Program-made: the position numbers and the translations under genes
IMG/VR virus record: IMGVR_UViG_3300044730_001452
Coordinates: 1-25,909 of that record
Strand: one strand, 5' to 3'
DNA from: a virus
Length of the DNA: 25,909 nucleotides
In this document: positions 12,817-19,033 of the stretch, in pieces
Position numbering within the stretch: the first letter of the stretch is position 1
Layout of the letters: each line of letters begins with the position of its first letter
Notes under the pieces: generated by a model
Databases searched by the model: none
What the model saw: the letters and a program-made list of their open reading frames with translations, nothing else
What the model was told of the DNA's origin: nothing

Positions 12817-13464
12817 TCAGACGATCTCGAACAGGCCGAAGCCCAGACCCGCGCTGTTTTTGCTGTCCGGTCGCCCCTCGCCGATACCAACCTGAAGACC
12901 TACTCGACTGATCAGGTTAACCAAATCGGCCGAGGTAAACATCCCGGCGTCGTACCGGATTCTTAAGTTTGCCGCCCACTCTCGATACATCGGACGGCAG
13001 CGTAGATCAATTACACCCGTGGCGTTCCGAGTAGGGGCTGTCCATTCCTCTGCTTTCCCCTCCGTCAGCCGGACCAAAGGGGCACCGTCAACCCGATCGA
13101 AGCCATCGGCGTACACACTGAACGCCAATTTGGCGTGGGTCATTTTGACCCCGACGGTGCGACAGGCAGAAATGGCGCCGTTCCTGAATGCGGCGGCATG
13201 GATGCCCTCCCATCCTTCCCCCGCGACGTGTTTGGCGCTTTCAAAAAGAGCGGCAAAATCCTTTGCCTCGCGCACCTTCTTGCCTCTGGCGGTGCTGCCC
13301 GCTTCCTGCGTGGCTCGCATCTGCTCCATGGCTTTTGCGCTGAAGCGATTGATCACCAATGGGCTGGTGCCTCTAATCTTGATCTCAATGAGCCTGAAGT
13401 CCGGGGCCTTGATGGTGATTGCCTCTTCTGGTGCCTGGGTTTTAGCCTTGGTGGTGGTTGCCAT
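12817..13464 (-). CDS. Conserved phage protein of the SPLVINRFS...GVGExRP type
   Basis: A 215-residue protein starting at ATG 13464, preceded by GAACGCCACC; a longer in-frame start at 13803 only reads antisense to the divergent gene. After a basic tail and IKAPDFRLIEIKIRGTSPLV comes INRFSAKAMEQM, a middle with HVAGEGWEGIHAAAFRNGAI, and the end has MYREWAANLRIRYDAGMFT, LVNLISRVGLQVGIGEGRPD and GLGFGLFEI. I recall this pattern from a broad family of phage proteins of unknown function found near recombination genes. The layout of strands and the Gly-rich end could suit a Cas7/RAMP-like fold, but that is speculation. Confidence 0.75.
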   Translation of the reverse strand: MATTTKAKTQAPEEAITIKAPDFRLIEIKIRGTSPLVINRFSAKAMEQMRATQEAGSTARGKKVREAKDFAALFESAKHVAGEGWEGIHAAAFRNGAISACRTVGVKMTHAKLAFSVYADGFDRVDGAPLVRLTEGKAEEWTAPTRNATGVIDLRCRPMYREWAANLRIRYDAGMFTSADLVNLISRVGLQVGIGEGRPDSKNSAGLGFGLFEIV

Positions 13465-13576
13465 GGTGGCGTTCTCAATGATGAAGTTTGGAGATTTGTG
13501 CCGTGCCTGCCGCTGGCCGTAAGCCGTTGCGGTCTTGAAATGGTATCGTACGTAGGGCAATACGAAACCACCACCG
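13465..13576. promoter_or_regulatory. Divergent intergenic region
   Basis: These 112 bp separate a leftward gene (start 13464) and a rightward gene (start 13577), so both need a promoter here. I see TACGAT-like hexamers near 13545 but no convincing -35/-10 pair on either strand. The rightward gene has the leader CGAAACCACCACCG directly before its ATG. Confidence 0.35.
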
Positions 13577-14773
13577 ATGACCACCGCCAAGGCCACGGCA
13601 AAAGCCAGGACCAAGACTGCCGCAACCGCCGAGCTTCCCCTAGCCGTCACAACTGAGGCCGTCCCCCAGGAAACCGACGCCACCGCCACCGCCCCAGACG
13701 GCGCCATTGTCCCAGCCGGTGAAACCACCGCGATCTCCCGGTGGGAAGCCCTGGCTTTCAGGATCGCAGAAGCCGAAGAGAAGGCGCCCGCTAAGAAGTT
13801 CAACTACCGGGACGAATGGGACAACAAGGCGGCCCGTTCCTGGGTGCATGAATTGCGGGGCATCAAGGGTTCGATAGAGCGCTGCAGGAAGGAGGCTAAG
13901 GCCGTTCACCTAGAGCGTGGTAGGGCTGTAGACGACAACGCCAAGCTGCTGGAGTCCGCCGTTCAAGGGCTGATTGAGCCCCACGAAACGGCGATCAAGG
14001 CCATTGAAGCTGAAGAGCAAGCCCGCATCGACGCCCACCGCGCCGTGCTCGACCGCATCGCCGTCTTGGCTGATGCCGCTGGGGCAGAAGGGGGAGACGG
14101 CATCATTGATGTTGACGCCAGGCTGGCAGAACTGGCAGCGATCGATACCAGCACCCTCGAAGAGTTTGCACAGGCCGGCCTGAACCGCCAGGCCGAAGCC
14201 ATTGAGCAACTGGGGCTGCTGCGGGACAAACTGGAAGCCCAGGAGGCCCAACGCATCGAGCTAGAAGCCCTGCGGGCGCAGGCCGCCGCCCGCGAGGATG
14301 CCGACCGCATTGCGCGACTGCAGCAGGAAGCGGTAGAGGCCGACCGGCTGGCCCGTGAGGTGGAAGCGGTAGCCCGTGTTGCCGAAGCCGAAGAGCGGGC
14401 ACGCAAGGAACGGGAGGATGCCGCTACCAGGGAGGCCCAGGTCCTGGCCCAGGTGGAAGCAGCACGCATTGCACAAGAGGCTGCCGAGCGCCGACTTGCG
14501 GAAGAGGTTGAAGCCAGGAAAGCGCAGGCTGCCGCAGAAGCTGAACGGTTGGAACGTGAGGCTAAAGAGGCCAGGGATGCCGCTGCCCTGCGAGACGCTG
14601 CCATTGCCAAGCAGCGCGAGCTACGCGCAAGCCTCGTGGTCGAGCTGGCCGAGGCGCTGGCCACCATGATTTCCGAAACCGCTGCTACTGCCATTGTCGA
14701 TGGCACGCTGCACCCAGCGGTTCAAATTGATTGGGCACTGGTTTTTCCATCAGATGACTTCTGTCCGTTTTGA
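13577..14773 (+). CDS. Long coiled-coil phage protein
   Basis: A 398-residue protein starting at ATG 13577. The Ala/Thr/Lys-rich N-terminus (about 1-50) is disordered. Residues about 65-130 form a distinct part: KKFNYRDEWDNKAARSWVHE, LRGIKGSIERCRKEAKAVHL. The rest, to about 360, is a continuous charged coiled coil full of Ala, Glu and Arg (AREDADRIARLQQEAVEADR). A short hydrophobic/acidic end (WALVFPSDDFCPF) closes it. It resembles the DUF1351-like coiled-coil proteins that accompany annealing proteins in phage genomes, but I cannot assign it firmly. Confidence 0.75.
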   Translation: MTTAKATAKARTKTAATAELPLAVTTEAVPQETDATATAPDGAIVPAGETTAISRWEALAFRIAEAEEKAPAKKFNYRDEWDNKAARSWVHELRGIKGSIERCRKEAKAVHLERGRAVDDNAKLLESAVQGLIEPHETAIKAIEAEEQARIDAHRAVLDRIAVLADAAGAEGGDGIIDVDARLAELAAIDTSTLEEFAQAGLNRQAEAIEQLGLLRDKLEAQEAQRIELEALRAQAAAREDADRIARLQQEAVEADRLAREVEAVARVAEAEERARKEREDAATREAQVLAQVEAARIAQEAAERRLAEEVEARKAQAAAEAERLEREAKEARDAAALRDAAIAKQRELRASLVVELAEALATMISETAATAIVDGTLHPAVQIDWALVFPSDDFCPF

Positions 14774-14807
14774 CCCAGGCACCCAAGTATCACCACCACC
14801 GCCCGTC

Positions 14808-15188
14808 ATGCTCACCTGTCCCCATTGCGGCGTCGCAATCCGCGATCAACCGCCCACCAGTCCCGACGACCAACCACTGGACAACGAATCCGCTCGCCAG
14901 TTGCAGCGCATTGAGGCCGAACTGGCGCGGGTGTGGGCTGCGATACAACCGCAGCCTGCCCCGGTGCCAATCGAAGACCTGAAGCTATCAACGCGGGCTA
15001 ACAACGCTCTGAAGCGCAAAGGGGTTAACACTCTGGCCACGTTGCTCACCTACAGCAGCTTCGATTTGCTGGATATTCGCAACTTTGGCGGCATCTCACT
15101 AGGCGAAGTGCATCTGGCCTTGCATCTGCGAGGCTTGGAGTTGCGGAAGGAGCGACTGCTGCCACGGACTGGACGGGCTCGCAGTTGA
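14808..15188 (+). CDS. RNA polymerase alpha-CTD-like protein with N-terminal Cys knuckle (copy 1)
   Basis: A 126-residue protein starting at ATG 14808 after the leader CACCACCACCGCCC; an in-frame ATG at 14754 would add 18 residues. It begins MLTCPHCGVA, a single zinc-knuckle half-site, then a helical linker (ARQLQRIEAELARVWAAI). Residues about 58-112 match the alpha-subunit C-terminal domain: IEDLKLSTRANNALKRKGVN, LATLLTYSSFDLLDIRNFGG, ISLGEVHLALHLRGLEL. The Arg equivalent to E. coli R265 (TRANNAL), the Asn of N268 and the Ser of S299 are kept; K298 is replaced. The fold normally binds UP-element DNA and activators. The host alpha NTD is absent, so this is a free-standing regulator or mimic. 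Confidence 0.8.
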   Translation: MLTCPHCGVAIRDQPPTSPDDQPLDNESARQLQRIEAELARVWAAIQPQPAPVPIEDLKLSTRANNALKRKGVNTLATLLTYSSFDLLDIRNFGGISLGEVHLALHLRGLELRKERLLPRTGRARS

Positions 15189-15219
15189 TTACTTAACCAG
15201 ATAGCCACCACCGATTGCT

Positions 15220-15711
15220 ATGTTCCCCTGCCCTAACCCCAACTGCAAAGGCTTTGAGCGGCAAGTGCTGGAGACTCGTTATGAGCCTAGTCGCGCTGCT
15301 ATCCGCCGCCGCTGCATCTGCAAAACTTGCAGATTTACCTTCACCACGGAGGAGAAAGTTCGGATCGCCAAGAAAGAGCAACGGCCAATTACGGGCGCAT
15401 CAGATCAGCCGTTGGTGCCCATCACACTGGAAGCCCGACTGGATGGCATCGAAACGGAGCTGGCAGCAGTCCGGATGGAAATAGCCCAGGCACCACCACC
15501 AGTCCCTGTGCCTATCCAAGAGCTTGAACTTGGCGCGTACGCCTACGGCTCGCTGAAGCGGCAAGGGATCACCACTGTTGACGACCTGGTCAAACTCTCA
15601 GACGCGGACCTGTTGAGCTTGCGCAACTTTGGCCATCAATCGTTGAACGACGTTCGTGTGGCCTTGGCGTTGCGGGGACTGGCCCTGCGCCGGGAGCGGG
15701 CTAGCCCATAG
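15220..15711 (+). CDS. NrdR-type zinc ribbon fused to an RNA polymerase alpha-CTD-like domain (copy 2)
   Basis: A 163-residue protein starting at ATG 15220, preceded by GCCACCACCGATTGC. The N-terminus follows the NrdR zinc-ribbon pattern: FPCPNPNCKGFERQVLETRY, then AAIRRRCICKTCRFTFTTEE, with paired Cys (CPNPNC and CKTC). The ATP-cone that normally follows in NrdR is missing. After a helical linker (LDGIETELAAVRMEIAQ) comes an alpha-CTD domain (about 100-155): IQELELGAYAYGSLKRQGIT, VDDLVKLSDADLLSLRNFGH, QSLNDVRVALALRGLAL. The position of E. coli R265 is Tyr here, so classical UP-element contact is unlikely, while S299 is kept. It looks like a paralogue of the preceding gene. The stop is TAG. 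Confidence 0.85.
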   Translation: MFPCPNPNCKGFERQVLETRYEPSRAAIRRRCICKTCRFTFTTEEKVRIAKKEQRPITGASDQPLVPITLEARLDGIETELAAVRMEIAQAPPPVPVPIQELELGAYAYGSLKRQGITTVDDLVKLSDADLLSLRNFGHQSLNDVRVALALRGLALRRERASP

Positions 15712-15775
15712 TCAAGTACCCAAGGACTGCATTTCTTGCGCTTCAACTCCACTTACCCAATCAATCAATTTAGTC

Positions 15776-16039
15776 ATGGCATTACCTGACAGCGTTTTTG
15801 AAGCCCAGTACGAAGTTCACGACGGATACGTTTGCGGCAGTCGTCCGCAGTCGTTTGAGATTGACGCCGAAGACTTGGAGGATGATATGGACGATGAAGC
15901 CCTTAAAAGTTTTTACGACAGTGAAGTAATTGCAGATTTTCAAGACAGTGGCAAGATTTATCCTGAGCCCCAAAGGGTTGACCAATTTATTGCATGGGCA
16001 AGGGGTCAGCTTGCCAATCGCGAAATGGAGAAACTTTGA
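15776..16039 (+). CDS. Small acidic hypothetical protein
   Basis: An 87-residue protein starting at ATG 15776. It has several acidic stretches (DAEDLEDDMDDEALKSFYDS) and an end resembling a helix that could bind a partner (RVDQFIAWARGQLANREME). The leader is C/A-rich (CTCCACTTACCCAATCAATC) with no Shine-Dalgarno. DNA is less G/C-rich than its neighbours. It might act as a DNA mimic or inhibitor given the charge, but there is no evidence beyond composition. Confidence 0.7.
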   Translation: MALPDSVFEAQYEVHDGYVCGSRPQSFEIDAEDLEDDMDDEALKSFYDSEVIADFQDSGKIYPEPQRVDQFIAWARGQLANREMEKL

Positions 16040-16078
16040 CGCTCTGCGCTCTTGATTCAATTCCCATCCGCTACCACC

Positions 16079-16387
16079 ATGGAAATCACTGACGACTCAA
16101 AAGCAATGGAAGCCATTGCATTCCTGCAAGAAAATGGCTACGAGATTGAGCAGGTTTTACTTGCAAGGGCCGCTAAGCGGGTAGCAGAAGTGAATGCCGA
16201 GGATCTTCCACCGTGGCCCGTCGGAACGGTGGTCAGAGACATGAAAACCAAGTACAGGATCGTTTTGAGGCATCCTCTTGTACGCAGTGATGCCTACGAA
16301 TTTGTATGCGAAAAGGCGCATGGAGAAAAGCCGGATCCTGACTATTCTTATATCTGCAACGAGCCCTGGTGCCGATGTCGGAGCTGA
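16079..16387 (+). CDS. Hypothetical protein
   Basis: A 102-residue protein starting at ATG 16079, directly preceded by CCGCTACCACC; the in-frame upstream start (16052) is rejected. The N-terminal helix is EITDDSKAMEAIAFLQENGY, then EQVLLARAAKRVAEV, and the C-terminal half contains VGTVVRDMKTKYRIVLRHPL and EPWCRCRS with two Cys at the end. No family recognised. It forms part of a run of short rightward genes of unknown function. Confidence 0.7.
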   Translation: MEITDDSKAMEAIAFLQENGYEIEQVLLARAAKRVAEVNAEDLPPWPVGTVVRDMKTKYRIVLRHPLVRSDAYEFVCEKAHGEKPDPDYSYICNEPWCRCRS

Positions 16388-16454
16388 TCGACGGCGAGCA
16401 GCCGGTAGCCTGTAGCTGCCGAGTCCATCCACTACCACCCTTTCACCACCAGCC

Positions 16455-16883
16455 ATGTTTGATCCAAACAGCATCACGCCATCGGAAGAGTTACTGGAAG
16501 AGTGTATTTCAAGTCCAGGAAGCATTGGGAGAGACTGCACCCTTGCCGCCCGATGGGGCGCCGCGCAGGCCGTCGAGGCGCTGCGGCATCAGTGGCCTGA
16601 GCCGATTACGGATAGGCCTCCGACTGAGGCGGATGGGAATGAAAGTGGGTTCGTGCAATTCCTGGGTTCTAGTGGATGGCAACTTACGCACTGGCATGAT
16701 GCTCACCGGACAAAGAGGGGGTGGCTCCACATCCCCGACTGGCGCCCAAGGCCCGAGCCCACGCGGAAGCAGAAGGCGCGGGCTCTACTGGACGCAGTCA
16801 GCATTCACTCTGAGCCTTTCACAACGGAGCAAGTCGAGCTGCTCCGTCAGGTTGTGGAGTCGGCGCCGGAAGCCACGCCATGA
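16455..16883 (+). CDS. Hypothetical protein with GWLHIP motif
   Basis: A 142-residue protein starting at ATG 16455 after the double leader ACTACCACCCTTTCACCACC. The N-terminal half is helical (ITPSEELLEECISSPGSIGR; ARWGAAQAVEALRHQW). The centre has DGNESGFVQFLGSSGWQLTH followed by WHDAHRTKRGWLHIPDWRPR. The last 40 residues form a helix pair (RKQKARALLDAVSIHSEPFT). Many short cyanobacterial and cyanophage ORFs share the GWLHIP/DWRP-type tail in my recollection, but no function is known. Confidence 0.7.
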   Translation: MFDPNSITPSEELLEECISSPGSIGRDCTLAARWGAAQAVEALRHQWPEPITDRPPTEADGNESGFVQFLGSSGWQLTHWHDAHRTKRGWLHIPDWRPRPEPTRKQKARALLDAVSIHSEPFTTEQVELLRQVVESAPEATP

Positions 16884-16941
16884 CCGCCCAATCCACTGAG
16901 CCCCGATTGTGACGGTTCGCTAAGTGCTTTGCCTTTTTGGC

Positions 16942-16994
16942 TTTACGAAAGCGGGGGATGCGGCTTATGATTTGTGGACCGGGGCGAACCCGGT
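16942..16994 (+). promoter_or_regulatory. Candidate promoter with hairpin at the transcript start
   Basis: TTTACG (16942-16947) and TATGAT (16966-16971) are separated by 18 bp. Seven bases beyond the -10 lies the perfect hairpin ACCGGG-GCGAA-CCCGGT (16978-16994), which would be at the very 5' end of the mRNA. The same hairpin type stands before the SSB gene. Confidence 0.45.
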
Positions 16995-17016
16995 AGCCAC
17001 CATCGCTGACCAGCCC

Positions 17017-17307
17017 GTGACCCAAGCCTTAATCGACGCCCTGACCACCATCGAGCGCCATCCCCTCTGCACTGATGCGCAGATCGAGCAAGGTGACACC
17101 GACGACCTGCACTTCTTCATTGAAAACGACAAGGTCGGCGACCCCTCATGGCCCGCTGACCTTGAGGCTGACCTAGCCAGCTACGACCAAGACGGTCGCC
17201 CCTACCGGATCACCGTCTACATGCCCCAGGATCAGGACGACAGCGAGCCCGACGATCAGGGCCCTACTGCTGCTGAGCGCAATCCCAGCATGTTGGCCCG
17301 CGTTTGA
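17017..17307 (+). CDS. Small acidic hypothetical protein
   Basis: The frame is open from 16924, but the candidate promoter and hairpin at 16942-16994 lie inside that stretch, so I place the start at GTG 17017 (96 residues). The context GTAGCCACCATCGCTGAC suggests an ancestral ATG at 16999, now ATC. The protein begins TQALIDALTTIERHPLCTDA and is acidic throughout (QIEQGDTDDLHFFIENDKVG; DLEADLASYDQDGRPYR), with a disordered acidic tail. No family recognised; the start is uncertain. Confidence 0.55.
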   Translation: MTQALIDALTTIERHPLCTDAQIEQGDTDDLHFFIENDKVGDPSWPADLEADLASYDQDGRPYRITVYMPQDQDDSEPDDQGPTAAERNPSMLARV

Positions 17308-17353
17308 TTGTTGCCCCTTTCCCAATCCACACCATTCTTCTACTTTAACCCCC

Positions 17354-17803
17354 ATGCGCTTCCAACTTTCCGACCCAGCCAAAACTGAACAGCTTGCACT
17401 TGTCTTCATGTTTACTGCCTACGACCGCTGCGGGACCGAGTTGGGTATGGGCTTCTTGCAAGCCATCAACAACATGAGCCCTTTGAATATCCGCAAGTAT
17501 TTGGTTGTGCGACCAAGCTACACGAACAAAAAATACACTAGCTTTAGCGGCGACTATATTGCTGGTAGAATGGTAAAAACTGGCATTGAATTTGAGCCAG
17601 TTGCCGGCCTTGTAGAAATAAGCGACAACAAGCCAAGACCCGACTATCAAGGCTGGTCTACCGGAATGCCGTCAGATCCTGGCGCAAAATGCCAGAGTCT
17701 GACGGCATCACCAGAAAAACTTAACTCCTATTATGACTTGCTGTTGACTGCCGCTAAATTTGTAGGTGTTGAGCTTACGCAAGTGGAAGTGATCGCCGTT
17801 TAA
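17354..17803 (+). CDS. Hypothetical protein with lower GC and an internal long hairpin
   Basis: A 149-residue protein starting at ATG 17354. The sequence is evenly hydrophobic and polar without low complexity: PAKTEQLALVFMFTAYDRCG, NNMSPLNIRKYLVVRPSY, a basic/aromatic centre (TNKKYTSFSGDYIAGRMVKT), then KLNSYYDLLLTAAKFVGVEL. DNA is clearly more A/T-rich than its neighbours, suggesting separate ancestry. A strong inverted repeat at 17666-17708 lies in the coding region. No known family. Confidence 0.65.
   Translation: MRFQLSDPAKTEQLALVFMFTAYDRCGTELGMGFLQAINNMSPLNIRKYLVVRPSYTNKKYTSFSGDYIAGRMVKTGIEFEPVAGLVEISDNKPRPDYQGWSTGMPSDPGAKCQSLTASPEKLNSYYDLLLTAAKFVGVELTQVEVIAV
17666..17708. repeat. Long inverted repeat (stem-loop) inside a coding region
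   Basis: Arms ATGCCGTCAGA (17666-17676) and its exact complement (17698-17708) enclose a second perfect 5-bp stem CTGGC/GCCAG. Two bases per side between the stems give one wobble and one mismatch, and the loop is 7 nt. A nearly perfect 18-bp stem is unusual in coding DNA. No U-run follows on either strand. Confidence 0.8.
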
Positions 17804-17850
17804 AACGTTAAAGCCTGCTTTTTCTCCCAAGTTTCACCGCCCCATTGCCA

Positions 17851-18111
17851 ATGCCAATCACCCACACCCCACGCCAAGCCCCGGTCGCCGCCGTTATGGC
17901 TTACCTACTGGATCAGGCAGAGGTAACCGCCCGCGCCATTGAGAACAACGCCTGCGAAGACGGCGAGTCTCTGGATGACGCAGCGGCTCGCACCTGGGTC
18001 AACCGTCTGGACATGATCGCTGGCGTGCTGACTCGCGCTTCCAAAACGCAGCGGCGACAGTCCTCTTATTTGCCAACCTTCCCGTCGTTCACCGGCAAAG
18101 AGTTGCAATAG
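17851..18111 (+). CDS. Small hypothetical protein
   Basis: An 86-residue protein with ATG at 17851 preferred over an in-frame TTG six bases earlier; the leader contains TTTCACCGCCCC. The middle is helical and acidic (AAVMAYLLDQAEVTARAIEN; EDGESLDDAAARTWVNRLDM), then a basic Ser-rich end. It ends in TAG, four bases before the next ATG. No family recognised. Confidence 0.65.
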   Translation: MPITHTPRQAPVAAVMAYLLDQAEVTARAIENNACEDGESLDDAAARTWVNRLDMIAGVLTRASKTQRRQSSYLPTFPSFTGKELQ

Positions 18112-18114
18112 TCC

Positions 18115-18315
18115 ATGGCCTACCTCATCACCTACCACCCCTGCCGCCATGACCATCTCACCACCAGCCAGCCGCCCAGTCAAACAGAATGGATCACCCC
18201 AAAAGGGTGGTCGGCCGAGCGGGCAAAAACCACCTTCGAACTACGGCACCCTGGAGTTACCGTCCTTCGGTGCGACCCGATCCCGCAGGACGCCAACGCC
18301 CTGCCGGCAACTTGA
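18115..18315 (+). CDS. Small hypothetical protein
   Basis: A 66-residue protein starting at ATG 18115, three bases after the previous stop. The sequence is mixed: AYLITYHPCRHDHL at the start, then EWITPKGWSAERAKTTFE and a short strand-like VTVLRCDPIP. Possibly a small single domain. No family recognised. Confidence 0.55.
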   Translation: MAYLITYHPCRHDHLTTSQPPSQTEWITPKGWSAERAKTTFELRHPGVTVLRCDPIPQDANALPAT

Positions 18316-18325
18316 CAACAGCAAG

Positions 18326-18490
18326 ATGGATTCCACCATTGTTGCCGTCCTGCTCTTTGGCAATCACCTGTTGCTGTGGCTTTTAGTCGCAGGGGGAGCG
18401 CTGCTGTTCTCGCAAGTAATGATGATGCGCGATGCTGTGCAGATCCTGCAGTATCAACGGGAAGTTGCTCCGGTGCTGCTCAATGACTGA
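18326..18490 (+). CDS. Small single-span membrane protein
   Basis: A 54-residue protein starting at ATG 18326. Residues about 4-30 are a strongly hydrophobic helix (VAVLLFGNHLLLWLLVAGGA then LLF), followed by a polar helix (MMMRDAVQILQYQREVA). The stop overlaps the next gene by 8 bp. Size and topology fit a phage inner-membrane protein of unknown role. Confidence 0.6.
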   Translation: MDSTIVAVLLFGNHLLLWLLVAGGALLFSQVMMMRDAVQILQYQREVAPVLLND

Positions 18491-18854
18491 AGCCACCGCA
18501 TCGGCGCCGTGCTGCGGAAACTGCCACTACAGCATGGTAAATCAAGTCGAACATCGGCTGACCTGCAACCGCTACGCACCTAAGGCTGAATCTTGCTACG
18601 GCACGGGACCAAGAGATACCGTCGGCGGCTTTTGGGCTTACTGGCCTTCTGTCTCTAGCGCCGACTGGTGCGGGGAGTGGGCATTGCCTCCTGAAGTTGA
18701 CTTGGCGTCGCCAACCCTGCAAGAAGTACAGGCTTTTGCCGACCTTATGGCCATGACCGGCCCCCCGTTCCATGGCGATACCACACCGTTTCCTGCCATC
18801 GACCAGCAGGAAGTTCCGACCACCTACGACCAATTCGAGGACCCCCTTGCATGA
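18483..18854 (+). CDS. Cys-rich small protein with WCGEW motif
   Basis: A 123-residue protein starting at ATG 18483, overlapping the previous gene. The N-terminal Cys cluster (APCCGNCHYSMVNQVEHRL, TCNRYAP) and WCGEW (about 60-65) match a common phage pattern CxxC...CxRxP...WCGEW that probably binds a metal. After it come EVDLASPTLQEVQAFADLM and a Pro/Gln-rich acidic tail. Function unknown. The stop overlaps the next ATG (ATGA). Confidence 0.65.
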   Translation: MTEATASAPCCGNCHYSMVNQVEHRLTCNRYAPKAESCYGTGPRDTVGGFWAYWPSVSSADWCGEWALPPEVDLASPTLQEVQAFADLMAMTGPPFHGDTTPFPAIDQQEVPTTYDQFEDPLA

Positions 18855-19033
18855 CCGACCAAGCCACCACTTATCAGCTCGGCTGGTATCTCAAGCGCAC
18901 GCCAGGCCCTGGCCGGAGAGCCCTCGTTGGCTCCGAAATGTTTGACAGTATCACCGATGCCTTTAGCAAGGCTGAGACCCTGCTGGGCGAGGGGTTCGAG
19001 GTGCGGATCCTGCCGATTCGGGGGAAGATATGA
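18851..19033 (+). CDS. Small hypothetical protein upstream of the methyltransferase
   Basis: A 60-residue protein in ATGA overlaps on both sides. It shows a short strand-helix pattern: TTYQLGWYLKRTPGPGRRAL, DSITDAFSKAETLLGEGFEV, RILPIRGKI, which would fit a small alpha/beta domain. Co-translation with the downstream methyltransferase is likely. No family recognised. Confidence 0.65.
   Translation: MTDQATTYQLGWYLKRTPGPGRRALVGSEMFDSITDAFSKAETLLGEGFEVRILPIRGKI

Noticed and set aside
12006-12817. ORFs of 60-175 residues within the GGNNN tract on both strands
   Set aside because: They consist of repeated ARQG/PCL-type residues produced by the repeat and exist in several frames at once.
13465-13803. 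N-terminal extension of the SPLVINRFS protein to 13803
   Set aside because: It reads the complementary strand of the divergent coiled-coil gene and is low in protein character; ATG 13464 has the CCACC leader seen at other starts.
1242-15711. Amber recoding (TAG as Gln) across the phage
   Set aside because: Well-supported genes end in TAG (15709-15711, 18109-18111), so TAG works as a stop.
18432-18482. Upstream extension of the WCGEW protein
   Set aside because: It overlaps the preceding membrane-protein gene and the ATG at 18483 gives the normal tight junction.
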